Source of the DNA: Runella sp. MFBS21
GTDB lineage: Bacteria > Bacteroidota > Bacteroidia > Cytophagales > Spirosomataceae
Assembly (NCBI RefSeq): GCF_029433105.1
Contig: NZ_JARNTW010000016.1
Span: 62,001 to 126,000 of the forward strand
Reading direction: 5' to 3'
DNA: 64,000 nucleotides
Shown: piece by piece, positions 25,139-34,599 of the stretch
Layout: each line of letters opens with the position of its first letter
How positions within the stretch are numbered: position 1 is the first letter of the stretch
The notes under the pieces: generated by a model
What the model was told of the DNA's origin: nothing
Databases searched by the model: none
The model's input: only the letters and a program-made list of their open reading frames with translations
Position numbers and translations under genes: made by a program

Positions 25139-26590
25139 CTATTTTTTTTCGGTGTTATTAGGAATATAATTTGGATTTGGAAGAGGCATTTGTGCCTTTA
25201 GTTGCAAGCGCCAATCGGCCAGCAACTGCCGCATTTTCTGTGTTTTTTCGGGCATTTGGAGTGCCAAATTCTTTTCCTCCGAAATATCGTTCCGAAGATT
25301 AAACAATTCAAAGGTATTGGTTTCATAAAGTTCCACTAGCTTATAATCCCCTACACGTACGGCTCCTGCTGGACGCCCCATCTGGTTGGAAAAATGAGGG
25401 TAATGCCAAAAAATCGGACGCTCAGATGAGAATGCTTTTTGCGGTTCTAGGAATAAAGAACGTTGGCTAATGCCGTCAATATCAGCGGGCAATTCTGTAA
25501 TCCCTGTCAATTCACATAAGGTAGGCAAGTAATCTATACTGCTGTAATACACATCGGAAGTAATGCCTTTGGGTATTTTTCCTTCCCAACTCATAATGGC
25601 CGGGACGCGAGTTCCCCCTTCATACACATGACCTTTCCATTTGCGCAATGGTTCGTTGGTAGTAGGGGCAGGCCCTAGTTCTTCCATTCCCAATCCTCCA
25701 TTGTCGGAGGTAAAAACAATGAGCGTATTTTCTAAAACCCCTTGCTCTTTTAAAGCTTGAACTAGCCGCCCGACCCCGTCATCGAGACTTTCCAACATCG
25801 CCCCGTAATTAGGATTATATTTACCTTTAAATTTTTCATATTTCTGCATGTATTTACTCAGTTTGTCGGCACGCGGAATCATCATAACATGCGGCGCCGA
25901 GTATGCCATATACAGAAAAAAGGGGCGATTCGAAGCGCGAGTATCCGACGCTCGTTGGGCATTTTGTTGAATAAACTCCACACCGTAGTCGGTCAGCTTA
26001 TCAGTTAAGTAGGTCGTTCCTTTGTCTTCATAATCAGTCTGGTTAGGGGCATCTTTGAGAATGCTATAATTGTAATAATCCAGTCCATTTTTACCAATCA
26101 TACGGCTATAGTCAAACCCTTGATTCCATGGCCCCTGACTCTGAAGTTTTCCTGCTTCTTTGGAATGCAAATGCCATTTGCCTACCATGCCTGTGGTATA
26201 TCCCTTGTTTTTTAGCAATTCCGCCAAGGTCGTTTCGTCCGAACTTAGTTCTGCCTCCCATTTCGGCGGGATAACGGACGAGGATTTATCTACTCTATTA
26301 CCTGCGATATAATTCGTCAGGCGTAATCGTGCGGGATATTTACCAGTCATGATTGAGGCTCGCGTTGGCGAACACACAGGACAAGCCGCGTACGCTTGCG
26401 TAAAACGCACACCATTTTGGGCGAGTTTATCCAAATTGGGAGTTTCGTTAAACGGATTACCATAACAACTTAAATCCTTCCATCCCAAATCATCAGCCAG
26501 AATAAAAACAATGTTGAATTGCGAATTTTGCTGTGTGTATCCTAATTCAATAATGCTCACTAAGAAAACAACCAACCATACCTTTTTCAT
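25139..26590 (-). CDS. Secreted type I sulfatase (formylglycine-dependent)
   Basis: A 483-residue arylsulfatase-family enzyme with a signal peptide (MKKVWLVVFLVSIIELGYTQ). The metal-binding ADDLGW is at residues 32-37. The modification motif CSPTR is at residues 73-77 (Cys73 would become formylglycine), followed by ASIMTGKYPARLRL. FTSDNGGLG and WKGHVYEGGTRVPAIMSWEGKIPKG are later family motifs. Activity requires a maturation enzyme, which I do not see in this window. Substrate is unknown; neighbours are an esterase and a PQQ dehydrogenase. Confidence 0.92.
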   Translation of the reverse strand: MKKVWLVVFLVSIIELGYTQQNSQFNIVFILADDLGWKDLSCYGNPFNETPNLDKLAQNGVRFTQAYAACPVCSPTRASIMTGKYPARLRLTNYIAGNRVDKSSSVIPPKWEAELSSDETTLAELLKNKGYTTGMVGKWHLHSKEAGKLQSQGPWNQGFDYSRMIGKNGLDYYNYSILKDAPNQTDYEDKGTTYLTDKLTDYGVEFIQQNAQRASDTRASNRPFFLYMAYSAPHVMMIPRADKLSKYMQKYEKFKGKYNPNYGAMLESLDDGVGRLVQALKEQGVLENTLIVFTSDNGGLGMEELGPAPTTNEPLRKWKGHVYEGGTRVPAIMSWEGKIPKGITSDVYYSSIDYLPTLCELTGITELPADIDGISQRSLFLEPQKAFSSERPIFWHYPHFSNQMGRPAGAVRVGDYKLVELYETNTFELFNLRNDISEEKNLALQMPEKTQKMRQLLADWRLQLKAQMPLPNPNYIPNNTEKK

Positions 26591-26639
26591 AAGATGTTCA
26601 GATTAAAGAGTATATACTTTTAAAATTAATATTTCTTTA

Positions 26640-28748
26640 TCATGGCAGCGCAAAAGTGACGTATTTATCCCCCGATTTGGTTTTGAGTTTTCCTCCACCA
26701 CAGGCAATGACGACGTACTGTTTCCCATTCACAGCATACGTACTCGGCGAGGCATAGCCCCCCGCAGGTAGCGGATGTTCCCAGAGGATTTTGCCCGTGT
26801 CTTTGTCAAGCACTCGAAACTTCTCATCGCGACTTGCTGCAATGAATATCAAGCCACTTGCTGTCACCAACGGCCCTCCATAATTGTCAGTGCCCGTAGG
26901 AACGATACCTCTTTTAGTCAGTTCGGGATACTCGCCCAGCGGTACCTGCCAGCGGTGTTTGCCCGTATTTAGGTCAATGGCCGTCAGGGTTCCCCACGGT
27001 GGTGTGCTAACGGTATACCCCTCACTATCATACCAGCGATTATAGCCTGTATGTTGGTAAGGTATAACCTCTTTCTGAGTCGTAGCTACTTGTTTATCGG
27101 TAGTATTGTTATACAAAAACGCAATAATAGAGTTGCGTTCAGCAACTGAAATATGCGAAAAAGAAGGCATCATACCTCGACCTGTCATCAATAGCTTATT
27201 TACCTGTGCTTTAGACAAACGCTTTTCTAATTGCAACAAAGAAGGATACGAACCATCGTGGTTGCCTTTGCGATCTAATCCATGACAAGCCGAGCAGTAC
27301 AACCGATAAGAATTGTTGCTTTCTTTTGTATTTTTTGTTTCTTTATTTCGCCGAATCAACGTCATATGAACGGGATTTTCTTTGGCAGGAACATACAAGA
27401 TTCCTTCAGGGTCAGCAGCAGCACCACCCCACTGCGCCCCTCCGTCGGTACCAGGAAAAAAAACAGTCATTTTTTCAGTCAACGGAATATAAGGCGTTCC
27501 GGTACGGGCTTTACGAATCATTACTTTCAAAGAATCGCGGTTGGAAGCCCACGGATTGATGTCTTTTTCGGTGAATGACTGACGCGTGAAAGGCACAGGC
27601 AATTGCGGAATCGGTTGGGTATGGCTTGGTTGCTCGCCCACCGCCGCTTCCTGCGGAAAAGGAGTTTCTTTGATTGGAAAAATGGGTTTCCCTGTTACTC
27701 GGTCAAAAACAAACGTAAAGCCTTGCTTAGTAACCTGAGCTACTACGTCTATTTTTTGAGGCCGACCGCCAGGACCTTGGCGCGTAATAGTTAGTAAATT
27801 AGGAGGAGCGGGTGGATCACGATCCCAAATATCATGATGTACAAGCTGATAATGCCAAAGTCGTTTGCCAGTAGCAGCATCCAACGCCAACAAACAATTA
27901 GCATAAAGATTATTTCCTTTTCGATTTGCTCCATAAAAATCATGAGCTGCCGACCCCGTCGGAGCGTACAAGATGCCTCTTTCTCGGTCGATAGCCATGC
28001 CCATCCAGTTATTAGCTCCTCCGATTCGCTGCCTTGGATTCTGGGGAGACCAAGTTTCATGACCGGGTTCGCCTTTTTGGGGAATGGTATGAAAAGTCCA
28101 AACCAACTTACCCGTTCGAGTATCATAAGCGCGGATATCTCCTAATAATGCCGTTTCACTCTCCGACACGCGTGTACCCGTAATGAGCAGGTTTTTGTAG
28201 ATGGTATTAGGCGTATTTGACACCACGTAATTGTCGGCTCCGGGGCGCTCAATGCCTATTTTAAGATCAATTTTGCCATTATTGCCAAAGCTCTCAATAA
28301 GTTTTCCGGTATTGGCCTCCAACGCGTAAAGCCATTTTCCTGCGCCAAAAAAAATTCGTTTGTCCAAACCGTCTGCCCAATACGTAACCCCTCGGCTCGT
28401 AGTACCGCCATTGTCAGTAAAATCAGTTTTCCAACGTTGCTTCCCCGTGGCGGCATCTATCGCAAAAGCCTGTGTATTGGCCGAAACGCCGTAGAGAATC
28501 CCGTCGATAATAATCGGATTGCATTGCATTTGGGTGCGGTTTTGGAGGGTATCGGCTCCTCCCGATGCATAACTCCAAGCTACTTTCAGGTGCGCTACAT
28601 TGGCTTTATTGATTTGGGTCAAAGGAGAATAATGATTTCGAGCGCCGTCACCATTGTATTCGGGCCAATCGCTGTGATCATCTAATGTTTGAAACCCCCA
28701 AACAATAAGCAAGAAAGCAACCAGACAAAGATTCGATATTTTGAACAT
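26640..28748 (-). CDS. PQQ-dependent dehydrogenase with inserted cytochrome c domain
   Basis: A 702-residue periplasmic quinoprotein. Trp-motif propeller repeats of the PQQ dehydrogenase family are frequent (AFAIDAATGKQRWKTDF, IRAYDTRTGKLVWTFHT, LLALDAATGKRLWHYQL). A cytochrome c domain with CSACH at residues 485-489 and a candidate Met ligand in GRGMMPSF is inserted before the last propeller blades, so electrons can leave by heme c. N-terminal MFKISNLCLVAFLLIVWG acts as signal or anchor. Glucose or alcohol type substrates are typical for the family; the substrate here is unknown. Confidence 0.9.
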   Translation of the reverse strand: MFKISNLCLVAFLLIVWGFQTLDDHSDWPEYNGDGARNHYSPLTQINKANVAHLKVAWSYASGGADTLQNRTQMQCNPIIIDGILYGVSANTQAFAIDAATGKQRWKTDFTDNGGTTSRGVTYWADGLDKRIFFGAGKWLYALEANTGKLIESFGNNGKIDLKIGIERPGADNYVVSNTPNTIYKNLLITGTRVSESETALLGDIRAYDTRTGKLVWTFHTIPQKGEPGHETWSPQNPRQRIGGANNWMGMAIDRERGILYAPTGSAAHDFYGANRKGNNLYANCLLALDAATGKRLWHYQLVHHDIWDRDPPAPPNLLTITRQGPGGRPQKIDVVAQVTKQGFTFVFDRVTGKPIFPIKETPFPQEAAVGEQPSHTQPIPQLPVPFTRQSFTEKDINPWASNRDSLKVMIRKARTGTPYIPLTEKMTVFFPGTDGGAQWGGAAADPEGILYVPAKENPVHMTLIRRNKETKNTKESNNSYRLYCSACHGLDRKGNHDGSYPSLLQLEKRLSKAQVNKLLMTGRGMMPSFSHISVAERNSIIAFLYNNTTDKQVATTQKEVIPYQHTGYNRWYDSEGYTVSTPPWGTLTAIDLNTGKHRWQVPLGEYPELTKRGIVPTGTDNYGGPLVTASGLIFIAASRDEKFRVLDKDTGKILWEHPLPAGGYASPSTYAVNGKQYVVIACGGGKLKTKSGDKYVTFALP

Positions 28749-29073
28749 ATTATAGCGACAATAAAACCTGCAAGTGCCCCAGTTCCAAAAGATTTTCGCT
28801 GATTCGAAACTCTCTACGGTTTGGGGACTCTCAGCTTTCTGACAAGCAAAGGCACAGCTACCCCACCTTCATGAATTTTATTTTTTTGGAAGGGTACAGT
28901 ACATGTTGCGCTATTTACCTTGATCAATATACGTTAAAATAATTACCAACCATAGGCAGTTAGTTTACCGATTATAGGTTTTTAGGTATGTAAGAAGAAA
29001 AAATTCCAACGAAAGCCTTCTCGCATGGCTATGCTTAAATCCATATAAGGGTTTGATGCCCTTGCAAAAGAGA
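28749..29073. other. Gene-free stretch between PQQ dehydrogenase and receptor
   Basis: About 325 bases with no usable open frame. I see only a short 5-bp hairpin (AAGGG/CCCTT, 29047-29063) near the 3' end of the downstream receptor and no confident promoter. Confidence 0.4.
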
Positions 29074-31524
29074 TTACCCACCTGTTACTCGTCCCTGAAT
29101 ATCCTCACTACCCGATTTGCGTTTACGAGCAGGCGTCATATCTTTACCAAAACGATAAGAAAATGAGAAAGTTACCATCCGGCTATCAAAGCGTATATGC
29201 CCATTCATATCTAGATTTTCATAACGGGCCGTCTGGCGCCTCTGACGGGTTTGAAATACATCATTTACTACTATTTTGAGCGTTCCCTTTTTATTAAATA
29301 GATTTTTCTGTGCTCCTACCGACACTGCATAAAACCCCTTTGTCACAAAAACGCCGTATACCGATTTTGAATTATAATATCCACTCAGCTCGGCAGAATA
29401 GCCTTTCCCAAGTTGGAAGGTGTTTTGGATATTCAACGAAAAAGTCCAAATTCCGTTATTTAAGTTACCGCCTTTTTGGTCTCCGCGATATTCGTTTCGA
29501 AATACGTTGGCAAAACTATTTAAACTCCACCAATGAGTAGGCTGTACTGAGGCTGTAAAGCTGATACCATAGTTGATAAAACTCCGTAAATTTTGGGGAC
29601 TCTGGAAAGTTGTATTCAACGAATCTACCTGCCCCATCATCCAATTCATCACATCGGAAGTATAGCTGTAGTTAAGCGTTGTCGTCCATTGCCCTTTGTA
29701 AATGTGGCTTACTTCGACCGAATGCGTCAATTCGGGTCGTAAAAAAGGATTCCCTTCATAGTACAAAAATGGGTCTCTAAAAAAGCGAAACGGATTTAAG
29801 TCAGCGTAATCGGGGCGTTCAATACGGCGACTGTAGGATAACTGCGCGCTATGGACATCATTAAACGTATTTGATACAAATAAACTCGGAAATAGCTGAA
29901 AATAAGAACGTTTCACTACCGAATCGGTCGTTACCTGAGCCCCAATCGTTTGGGTCTTCTCCCCACGTAAACCGACCTGAACGTTTAACTTACCAAACGA
30001 TTTTTGATAATTGATATAACCAGCGTGAATAGTTTCTTGGTACTTAAAATGATTGCTCCAAGAAGGGTCAGGAATCCATTGCTCATTTTTTAATGTATCG
30101 TATTTCAGGTTGTTGTCTACCTCCACATAACTGCTTTTCCAACCCATCTCCAGTTTTGATTTTTCATCAAAAGGATGTACATAATCCACTTTGCCGACAT
30201 ACACATAAGTAAGCGAAGGGGCATTCCCTCGCCTTAGCGAATATACTCCACTTGAAGTATTTTCTTGCGTCAAATAACGTGTATCCATCGTCAATGCTGA
30301 GCGATTGTGATTGACGGAATAGTTCAAATCCATTGACAGTTCACTATTTTTTCGAGTAGGTTTGTGTACATAATTGAAATTAAAAGCAGCACTATTCCAC
30401 TGCTCTCGGTTATAATTGTAAGTTTGAGGCAGACTTAACAACTGCCCCGACGCCGAAACAAGGCGATTGGTGGTCATATTATCGTTAATGTATGTTCCAA
30501 AACTACCATTTATCAGGAGCCCAAAGATATTTTTCTCATTGGCAGCGAAATCAACTCCTGCTTTGTAGTTGTTTGTGTAAAGGGGTTCGTTGGTAGTGGT
30601 ATTTTGGTAAGATGTTCGGAGTGGGACATTACCGCTTTTACCATCGTGAAAACGCCGCGTATAACTCACATATTCTACCTCTCCTCTAAAGGCATGGTCA
30701 TAACTCCCATATATATTAAAACCCCCGTTTCGATAATTAAGATTTATCCCAGTTCCGTATCTATTTGCCCGGCTGCGCGCCAGATTGGCATATATACTAC
30801 CATTAGCCCCGACTTTATCACTTTTTTTCAACACAATGTTGATCATTCCGGCATTGCCAGCAGCATCGTACTTGGCCGAGGGATTGGCAATAATCTCAAT
30901 TTTAGAAACCGCCCCCGAAGGCGTACCACGCAGAAGAGTAGTTAGCTCTCGTTGCGACAGATAGGTTAGCTTTCCGTTTAGCATAACAGCCACCCCTGTT
31001 CGGCCTTTTAGTGCAATATTACCATCATCATCCAACGTAACCCCTGGCGCTTTTTCCAGCAATTCCAGAGCGGTATTTCCTTCTGCCAAAATACTGTTTT
31101 CGATATTTAGCACCGTACGGTCAATCTGCTGTTCTACGAGTGGCTTTTTAGCCGTAACCGTCACTGTTTCAATCATCTGCGCTTCTGATTCAAGAGTAAT
31201 AACGGGCAGTATCTGAGTTTTTTCCGAGACAATTATATTCCGCACTATCATTGATTTGTATCCTATAATGCTTGCTGTCAGGTAATATTTTCCTTCGACG
31301 ATTTTTTCAAAAATAAAAACCCCCGACGTATCACTTAATGTCCCTTTTACCAACGAAGAATCTCGTTCCCGAAACAAAGCGACGGTAGCAAATTCAATAG
31401 GCTTACTAGTTTCAACTGCTTTCAAATGTCCCCGCAATTGACCCACTTGTTGAGCCGATGTCGGGCCAATTCCCCAGCCAAACATCATCACGAACCCCAA
31501 TGCAATGTATTTGTAGTTTTTCAT
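29074..31524 (-). CDS. TonB-dependent receptor of the outer-membrane beta-barrel family (OMP_b-brl_3)
   Basis: An 816-residue outer-membrane protein with signal (MKNYKYIALGFVMMFGWGIGPTSAQ). A carboxypeptidase-regulatory-like domain (residues about 28-115) precedes a short plug (LLEKAPGVTLDDDGNIALKG, VMLNGKLTYLSQRELTTLLRGTPSGAVSKIEIIANPSAKYDAAGNAGMINIVLKK), then a large barrel with a C-terminal VSFSFSYRFG-like end. This matches the broad Bacteroidota receptor group with PF14905-type barrels; substrate is unknown. No neighbouring partner is obvious. The 375-base gap upstream has no gene. Confidence 0.85.
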   Translation of the reverse strand: MKNYKYIALGFVMMFGWGIGPTSAQQVGQLRGHLKAVETSKPIEFATVALFRERDSSLVKGTLSDTSGVFIFEKIVEGKYYLTASIIGYKSMIVRNIIVSEKTQILPVITLESEAQMIETVTVTAKKPLVEQQIDRTVLNIENSILAEGNTALELLEKAPGVTLDDDGNIALKGRTGVAVMLNGKLTYLSQRELTTLLRGTPSGAVSKIEIIANPSAKYDAAGNAGMINIVLKKSDKVGANGSIYANLARSRANRYGTGINLNYRNGGFNIYGSYDHAFRGEVEYVSYTRRFHDGKSGNVPLRTSYQNTTTNEPLYTNNYKAGVDFAANEKNIFGLLINGSFGTYINDNMTTNRLVSASGQLLSLPQTYNYNREQWNSAAFNFNYVHKPTRKNSELSMDLNYSVNHNRSALTMDTRYLTQENTSSGVYSLRRGNAPSLTYVYVGKVDYVHPFDEKSKLEMGWKSSYVEVDNNLKYDTLKNEQWIPDPSWSNHFKYQETIHAGYINYQKSFGKLNVQVGLRGEKTQTIGAQVTTDSVVKRSYFQLFPSLFVSNTFNDVHSAQLSYSRRIERPDYADLNPFRFFRDPFLYYEGNPFLRPELTHSVEVSHIYKGQWTTTLNYSYTSDVMNWMMGQVDSLNTTFQSPQNLRSFINYGISFTASVQPTHWWSLNSFANVFRNEYRGDQKGGNLNNGIWTFSLNIQNTFQLGKGYSAELSGYYNSKSVYGVFVTKGFYAVSVGAQKNLFNKKGTLKIVVNDVFQTRQRRQTARYENLDMNGHIRFDSRMVTFSFSYRFGKDMTPARKRKSGSEDIQGRVTGG

Positions 31525-31899
31525 TATAACTGATTTTTAAACATAGCTCTAGCATAGCAATACTGACGGAGCATCGCTTCTTAATATTCACCGTTCGAAA
31601 TGATTCAGAACTAGCCTTCTATCGCTCTGATGCAACAATTCTCTGCTAAACCCCTTGATTTGGCATGAATTCCCTATACAACAAACTCGACTACTATTGA
31701 TAGATGAAATCATCTTACACTCTCACAACCGATAGGAATTGTTTAATAATCACCCACGTATTACGTCTTTTGAGAGTAGTGGCTTAGTTAAGATGATTTA
31801 CAAAGAAAGTCGTTATTTATAATTATTCCAAATAAATGCCAAAAAACAAATCCCACACAATGCAGGTACTGTGTGGGATTCAAAATAATAAGCTTACAG
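31525..31899. other. Gene-free stretch holding a 93-base inverted-repeat element and a terminator
   Basis: No open frame. AAATCATCTTA (31707-31717) is exactly repeated in reverse complement at 31789-31799, enclosing 71 bases whose edges (ACTCTCA and TGAGAGT) can pair after a bulge. No clear target duplication flanks it. The terminator of the siderophore operon lies at 31849-31880. Confidence 0.45.
31849..31880 (-). terminator. Terminator of the siderophore-type operon
   Basis: AATCCCACACA (31849-31859) and TGTGTGGGATT (31870-31880) form a perfect 11-bp stem with a 10-base loop. On the minus strand it is followed by a T-rich run and begins 20 bases after the stop of the small membrane protein. 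Confidence 0.8.
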
Positions 31900-32094
31900 T
31901 TAATTTCCCTGATTATGTTTTTTTAGTGCTACAGGTGAAGTATATTTTCCAATAACAACCAGTGGAATGCTCAAAGCAATCCACGACATCACATCCCAAA
32001 GAAAGTCGCCTACCAACGCGGAAATAAGCCCTCCTAAACTTAGGGTTCCCAACAAAACAGGATGCTTCCAAATATGCCAAAATGAATTATTCAT
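31900..32094 (-). CDS. Small two-helix membrane protein, downstream partner of PepSY gene
   Basis: A 64-residue protein, mostly hydrophobic (HPVLLGTLSLGGLISALVGDFLWDVMSWIALSIPLVV), giving two membrane helices. It starts inside the end of the PepSY gene (8-base overlap) and is the last gene of the operon before the terminator. Function unknown; the coupling suggests it works with the PepSY protein. Confidence 0.7.
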   Translation of the reverse strand: MNNSFWHIWKHPVLLGTLSLGGLISALVGDFLWDVMSWIALSIPLVVIGKYTSPVALKKHNQGN

Positions 32095-33295
32095 GAGAGA
32101 TTTCTTTTTGCGCTGTAAGTGTTAAAATTTCTGATTCTTCCAACTGCTGAGTGGGGCGCTGTTGGCTCTTTTCTATCCTTTTCAATTGTGCTTTGATAGC
32201 TTTGTTGCGAGCAAACCACAAGTAAAGACCGCTTCCCAAAACAACAATGGTAATAATATCAAATAGAGCCCATATGATTTTCAAAGGTAGTCCACCATAA
32301 TCACCGAAATGTAGGGGTTGCGAAAGAAACAAGGTATTAACATACCAAGGCATATCACGCATATCGGTCAGTTTTCCAGTTTGGGCATCAATGAGTGCTG
32401 GTTTGATGAGGCGTTTTGTAAGGGGGGTGTTACCATGAACAAAAACTGCATAGTGATGCTTACTACTAAATATAGTACCTGGAAAAGCGATAATTTGGGG
32501 TTCCATTTCGAGAGCTGCCTTTTGAGTTGTTTGCATTGCTTCATCTAAAGAGCTTAACCTACCTTTGAGGGGAGCTACATTTTTATACGGAGCCGTCATC
32601 TCGGCCAATTGCCCCATTTGCCACAGTCCCAACACAATCTCTGAGAGGGTATTAATCACTCCTGTAAAACCCACTATGGTGGCCCAAGTTAGGGTCACGA
32701 TTCCTAACAAATTATGCAAATCTAACCATTTTAGACGAGACGATTTTTCGGTACGCACCGTGCCAAAATCAAAACGTTTCATGATAGGACCATACAGCAT
32801 CACACCTGATACAATCGCCGCCACAAACAGCAGCCCCATAATACCCAGAAAAAGCTTACCGCCAATCCCCATAAACATATCGATATGCAACTGTAGCATG
32901 ATATACATAAACCCTTCTTGAATTTTGGGTTCGTCGAGAATCTCGGCGGTGTGATCGTCTAGAATGATATTTTTAAAATTATCTGGTGGAGCAGACAACG
33001 AATCTGACAAACTAAATGTAGTGGTGTTGGGTTCGTGTTCATCCCAAAAAACGTATCGAATTACTTTTTGAGGGTATGCTTTCAGTACCACCTCTGCCAT
33101 TTTATCAAGGCTCGTCTTAGGAGTACCCTCCCGAGCTTGCTTTGCCAACTTAGGTTTTCCCTCCAATTCTTCGATTTCTTCGTGAAAAATCAGGGGTAGG
33201 CCAGTAAGGCACAACATCAGCAGAAAAGCCGTGCAAATCAGGCTCGTCCATTTATGAACCTGAAACCATACTTTAACTTGTTTGGTGGTACTCAT
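32087..33295 (-). CDS. PepSY-associated transmembrane protein (PiuB/XusC-like)
   Basis: A 402-residue inner-membrane protein with four long helices: LICTAFLLMLCLTGLPLIF, a second around LGIMGLLFVAAIVSGVMLYG, then LLGIVTLTWATIVGFTGVI and WALFDIITIVVLGSGLYLWFA. PepSY_TM family members are associated with reductive release of iron from siderophores. It follows the receptor/DUF4374 pair, the arrangement of the xenosiderophore system XusABC in Bacteroides. It overlaps the small membrane protein downstream. Exact substrate is not inferable. Confidence 0.85.
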   Translation of the reverse strand: MSTTKQVKVWFQVHKWTSLICTAFLLMLCLTGLPLIFHEEIEELEGKPKLAKQAREGTPKTSLDKMAEVVLKAYPQKVIRYVFWDEHEPNTTTFSLSDSLSAPPDNFKNIILDDHTAEILDEPKIQEGFMYIMLQLHIDMFMGIGGKLFLGIMGLLFVAAIVSGVMLYGPIMKRFDFGTVRTEKSSRLKWLDLHNLLGIVTLTWATIVGFTGVINTLSEIVLGLWQMGQLAEMTAPYKNVAPLKGRLSSLDEAMQTTQKAALEMEPQIIAFPGTIFSSKHHYAVFVHGNTPLTKRLIKPALIDAQTGKLTDMRDMPWYVNTLFLSQPLHFGDYGGLPLKIIWALFDIITIVVLGSGLYLWFARNKAIKAQLKRIEKSQQRPTQQLEESEILTLTAQKEISHE

Positions 33296-33387
33296 AAGAA
33301 GTGATGTTAAAATAAAAAATGAGATACGTAAAAACCATACTTCCTTTTCTAAACATGATAGGCTTACAAAAGGAAGTAACCCAACGG

Positions 33388-34587
33388 CTATTGTAACTTA
33401 GCAAATCCCCAACTAAACCCATCATGATTGACATTGAAGACCTGCTTAGCCGCTGTCCCTTCCAGCACATAATACCCGTCCACTTTTTGTTCTTTGTTGC
33501 GCACCCAGAAATAGATTTTTCCGTCGATTTCTGTAATAGCCTGCTCGTTGCAATAAGCATAATGGTGCTGTGGCATACCGCCAATTTTTGTTTTTTGCCC
33601 CGTTGCCAAATCAATGACGTAGTAATCGAAAATGATAGAAGTCAGGTTAGAAAAATCAGCCAACAAAGGCGTAGAAGGAATTTCAACGTACATTTTACCT
33701 TCTTTTATCACACTGGTACAAATTGAGCTTCCCGCCTGAATATCAGTAGCCTTAAATATCCAATTGCGGTCAAAATCCGTCTCACCTTTCTTAATACGTA
33801 TCACGGCAGACTTGGCAAATCCTGTACCAAGCCCTGTACTATAAAGGTACAACGCCCCGTCGTCTCCCAACGTCCACATTTTATTGGCAGACGACCCCCA
33901 CCCGATGCCTTTCACACCGTCGTACTTGATTGTTTTTTCCAGCTTATCGGTAGCCATGTCGATTACTGCCAACTCCACATAATCGTACAGATCATCCCCG
34001 TATCCAGCCGCTGCTTTAGTGCCATAAGAGATACCTGCGTACAATTTCCCTTCTTTTGAAGCTAAGGTATGCTTACCAATTGCCTGATATTCAACGCCTG
34101 TTTTTTGAAGTGAAGATAGGTCTATCTCCCCCGTACGTTGCATAGTAGTTGGGTTAAATTTTTGCAGTTTAAGCGTTCCACGGGTTTCATCCAGATAATA
34201 GCCCGCAGTTTCGCTTACTACCAAAAATTGAGAAGCTCCCACAATAAACCCTTCATCTTTGAGTGCCCCCTCGTCCGAAACTGTATATTTTTGAAGGCCA
34301 GCATCTCCTGCCACATTTTGCCTCAAAAAGAGCCATTTACCAAATGTCCGAAAACCAAAAGCCGATTTGATTTGCAATGATTTTGGAGCTATATCTGTGA
34401 TAGTTCCAGAAGGCATACTGCCAAAGGCAGTCAAATACCCGGGAGCTTGAAATTGCACTACATCAGTCATCAGCACATATTTACCGGTTTCGGTAGGTGT
34501 AGGGTCTGAAGTTGATGATTCAGAACAGCTGCCTAGTAGTATAATTACTAGCAAAGAAGCGAAAATTTTTAAGGTGGTATTTTTCAT
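33388..34587 (-). CDS. DUF4374 domain lipoprotein (XusB-like)
   Basis: A 399-residue outer-membrane lipoprotein (LLGSC, Cys21). The rest is a beta-propeller-like repeat sequence (KWLFLRQNVAG, YYLDETRGTLKLQKFNPTTMQRTGEIDLSS, ELAVIDMATDKLEKTIKYDG), typical of DUF4374. The Bacteroides homologue type is a surface lipoprotein that binds siderophore-iron for the TonB receptor. It sits between the receptor gene (12 bases upstream) and the PepSY gene, as expected. I assign XusB-like by context and family; the ligand is unknown. Confidence 0.83.
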   Translation of the reverse strand: MKNTTLKIFASLLVIILLGSCSESSTSDPTPTETGKYVLMTDVVQFQAPGYLTAFGSMPSGTITDIAPKSLQIKSAFGFRTFGKWLFLRQNVAGDAGLQKYTVSDEGALKDEGFIVGASQFLVVSETAGYYLDETRGTLKLQKFNPTTMQRTGEIDLSSLQKTGVEYQAIGKHTLASKEGKLYAGISYGTKAAAGYGDDLYDYVELAVIDMATDKLEKTIKYDGVKGIGWGSSANKMWTLGDDGALYLYSTGLGTGFAKSAVIRIKKGETDFDRNWIFKATDIQAGSSICTSVIKEGKMYVEIPSTPLLADFSNLTSIIFDYYVIDLATGQKTKIGGMPQHHYAYCNEQAITEIDGKIYFWVRNKEQKVDGYYVLEGTAAKQVFNVNHDGFSWGFAKLQ

Positions 34588-34599
34588 AAAACTTAACGG

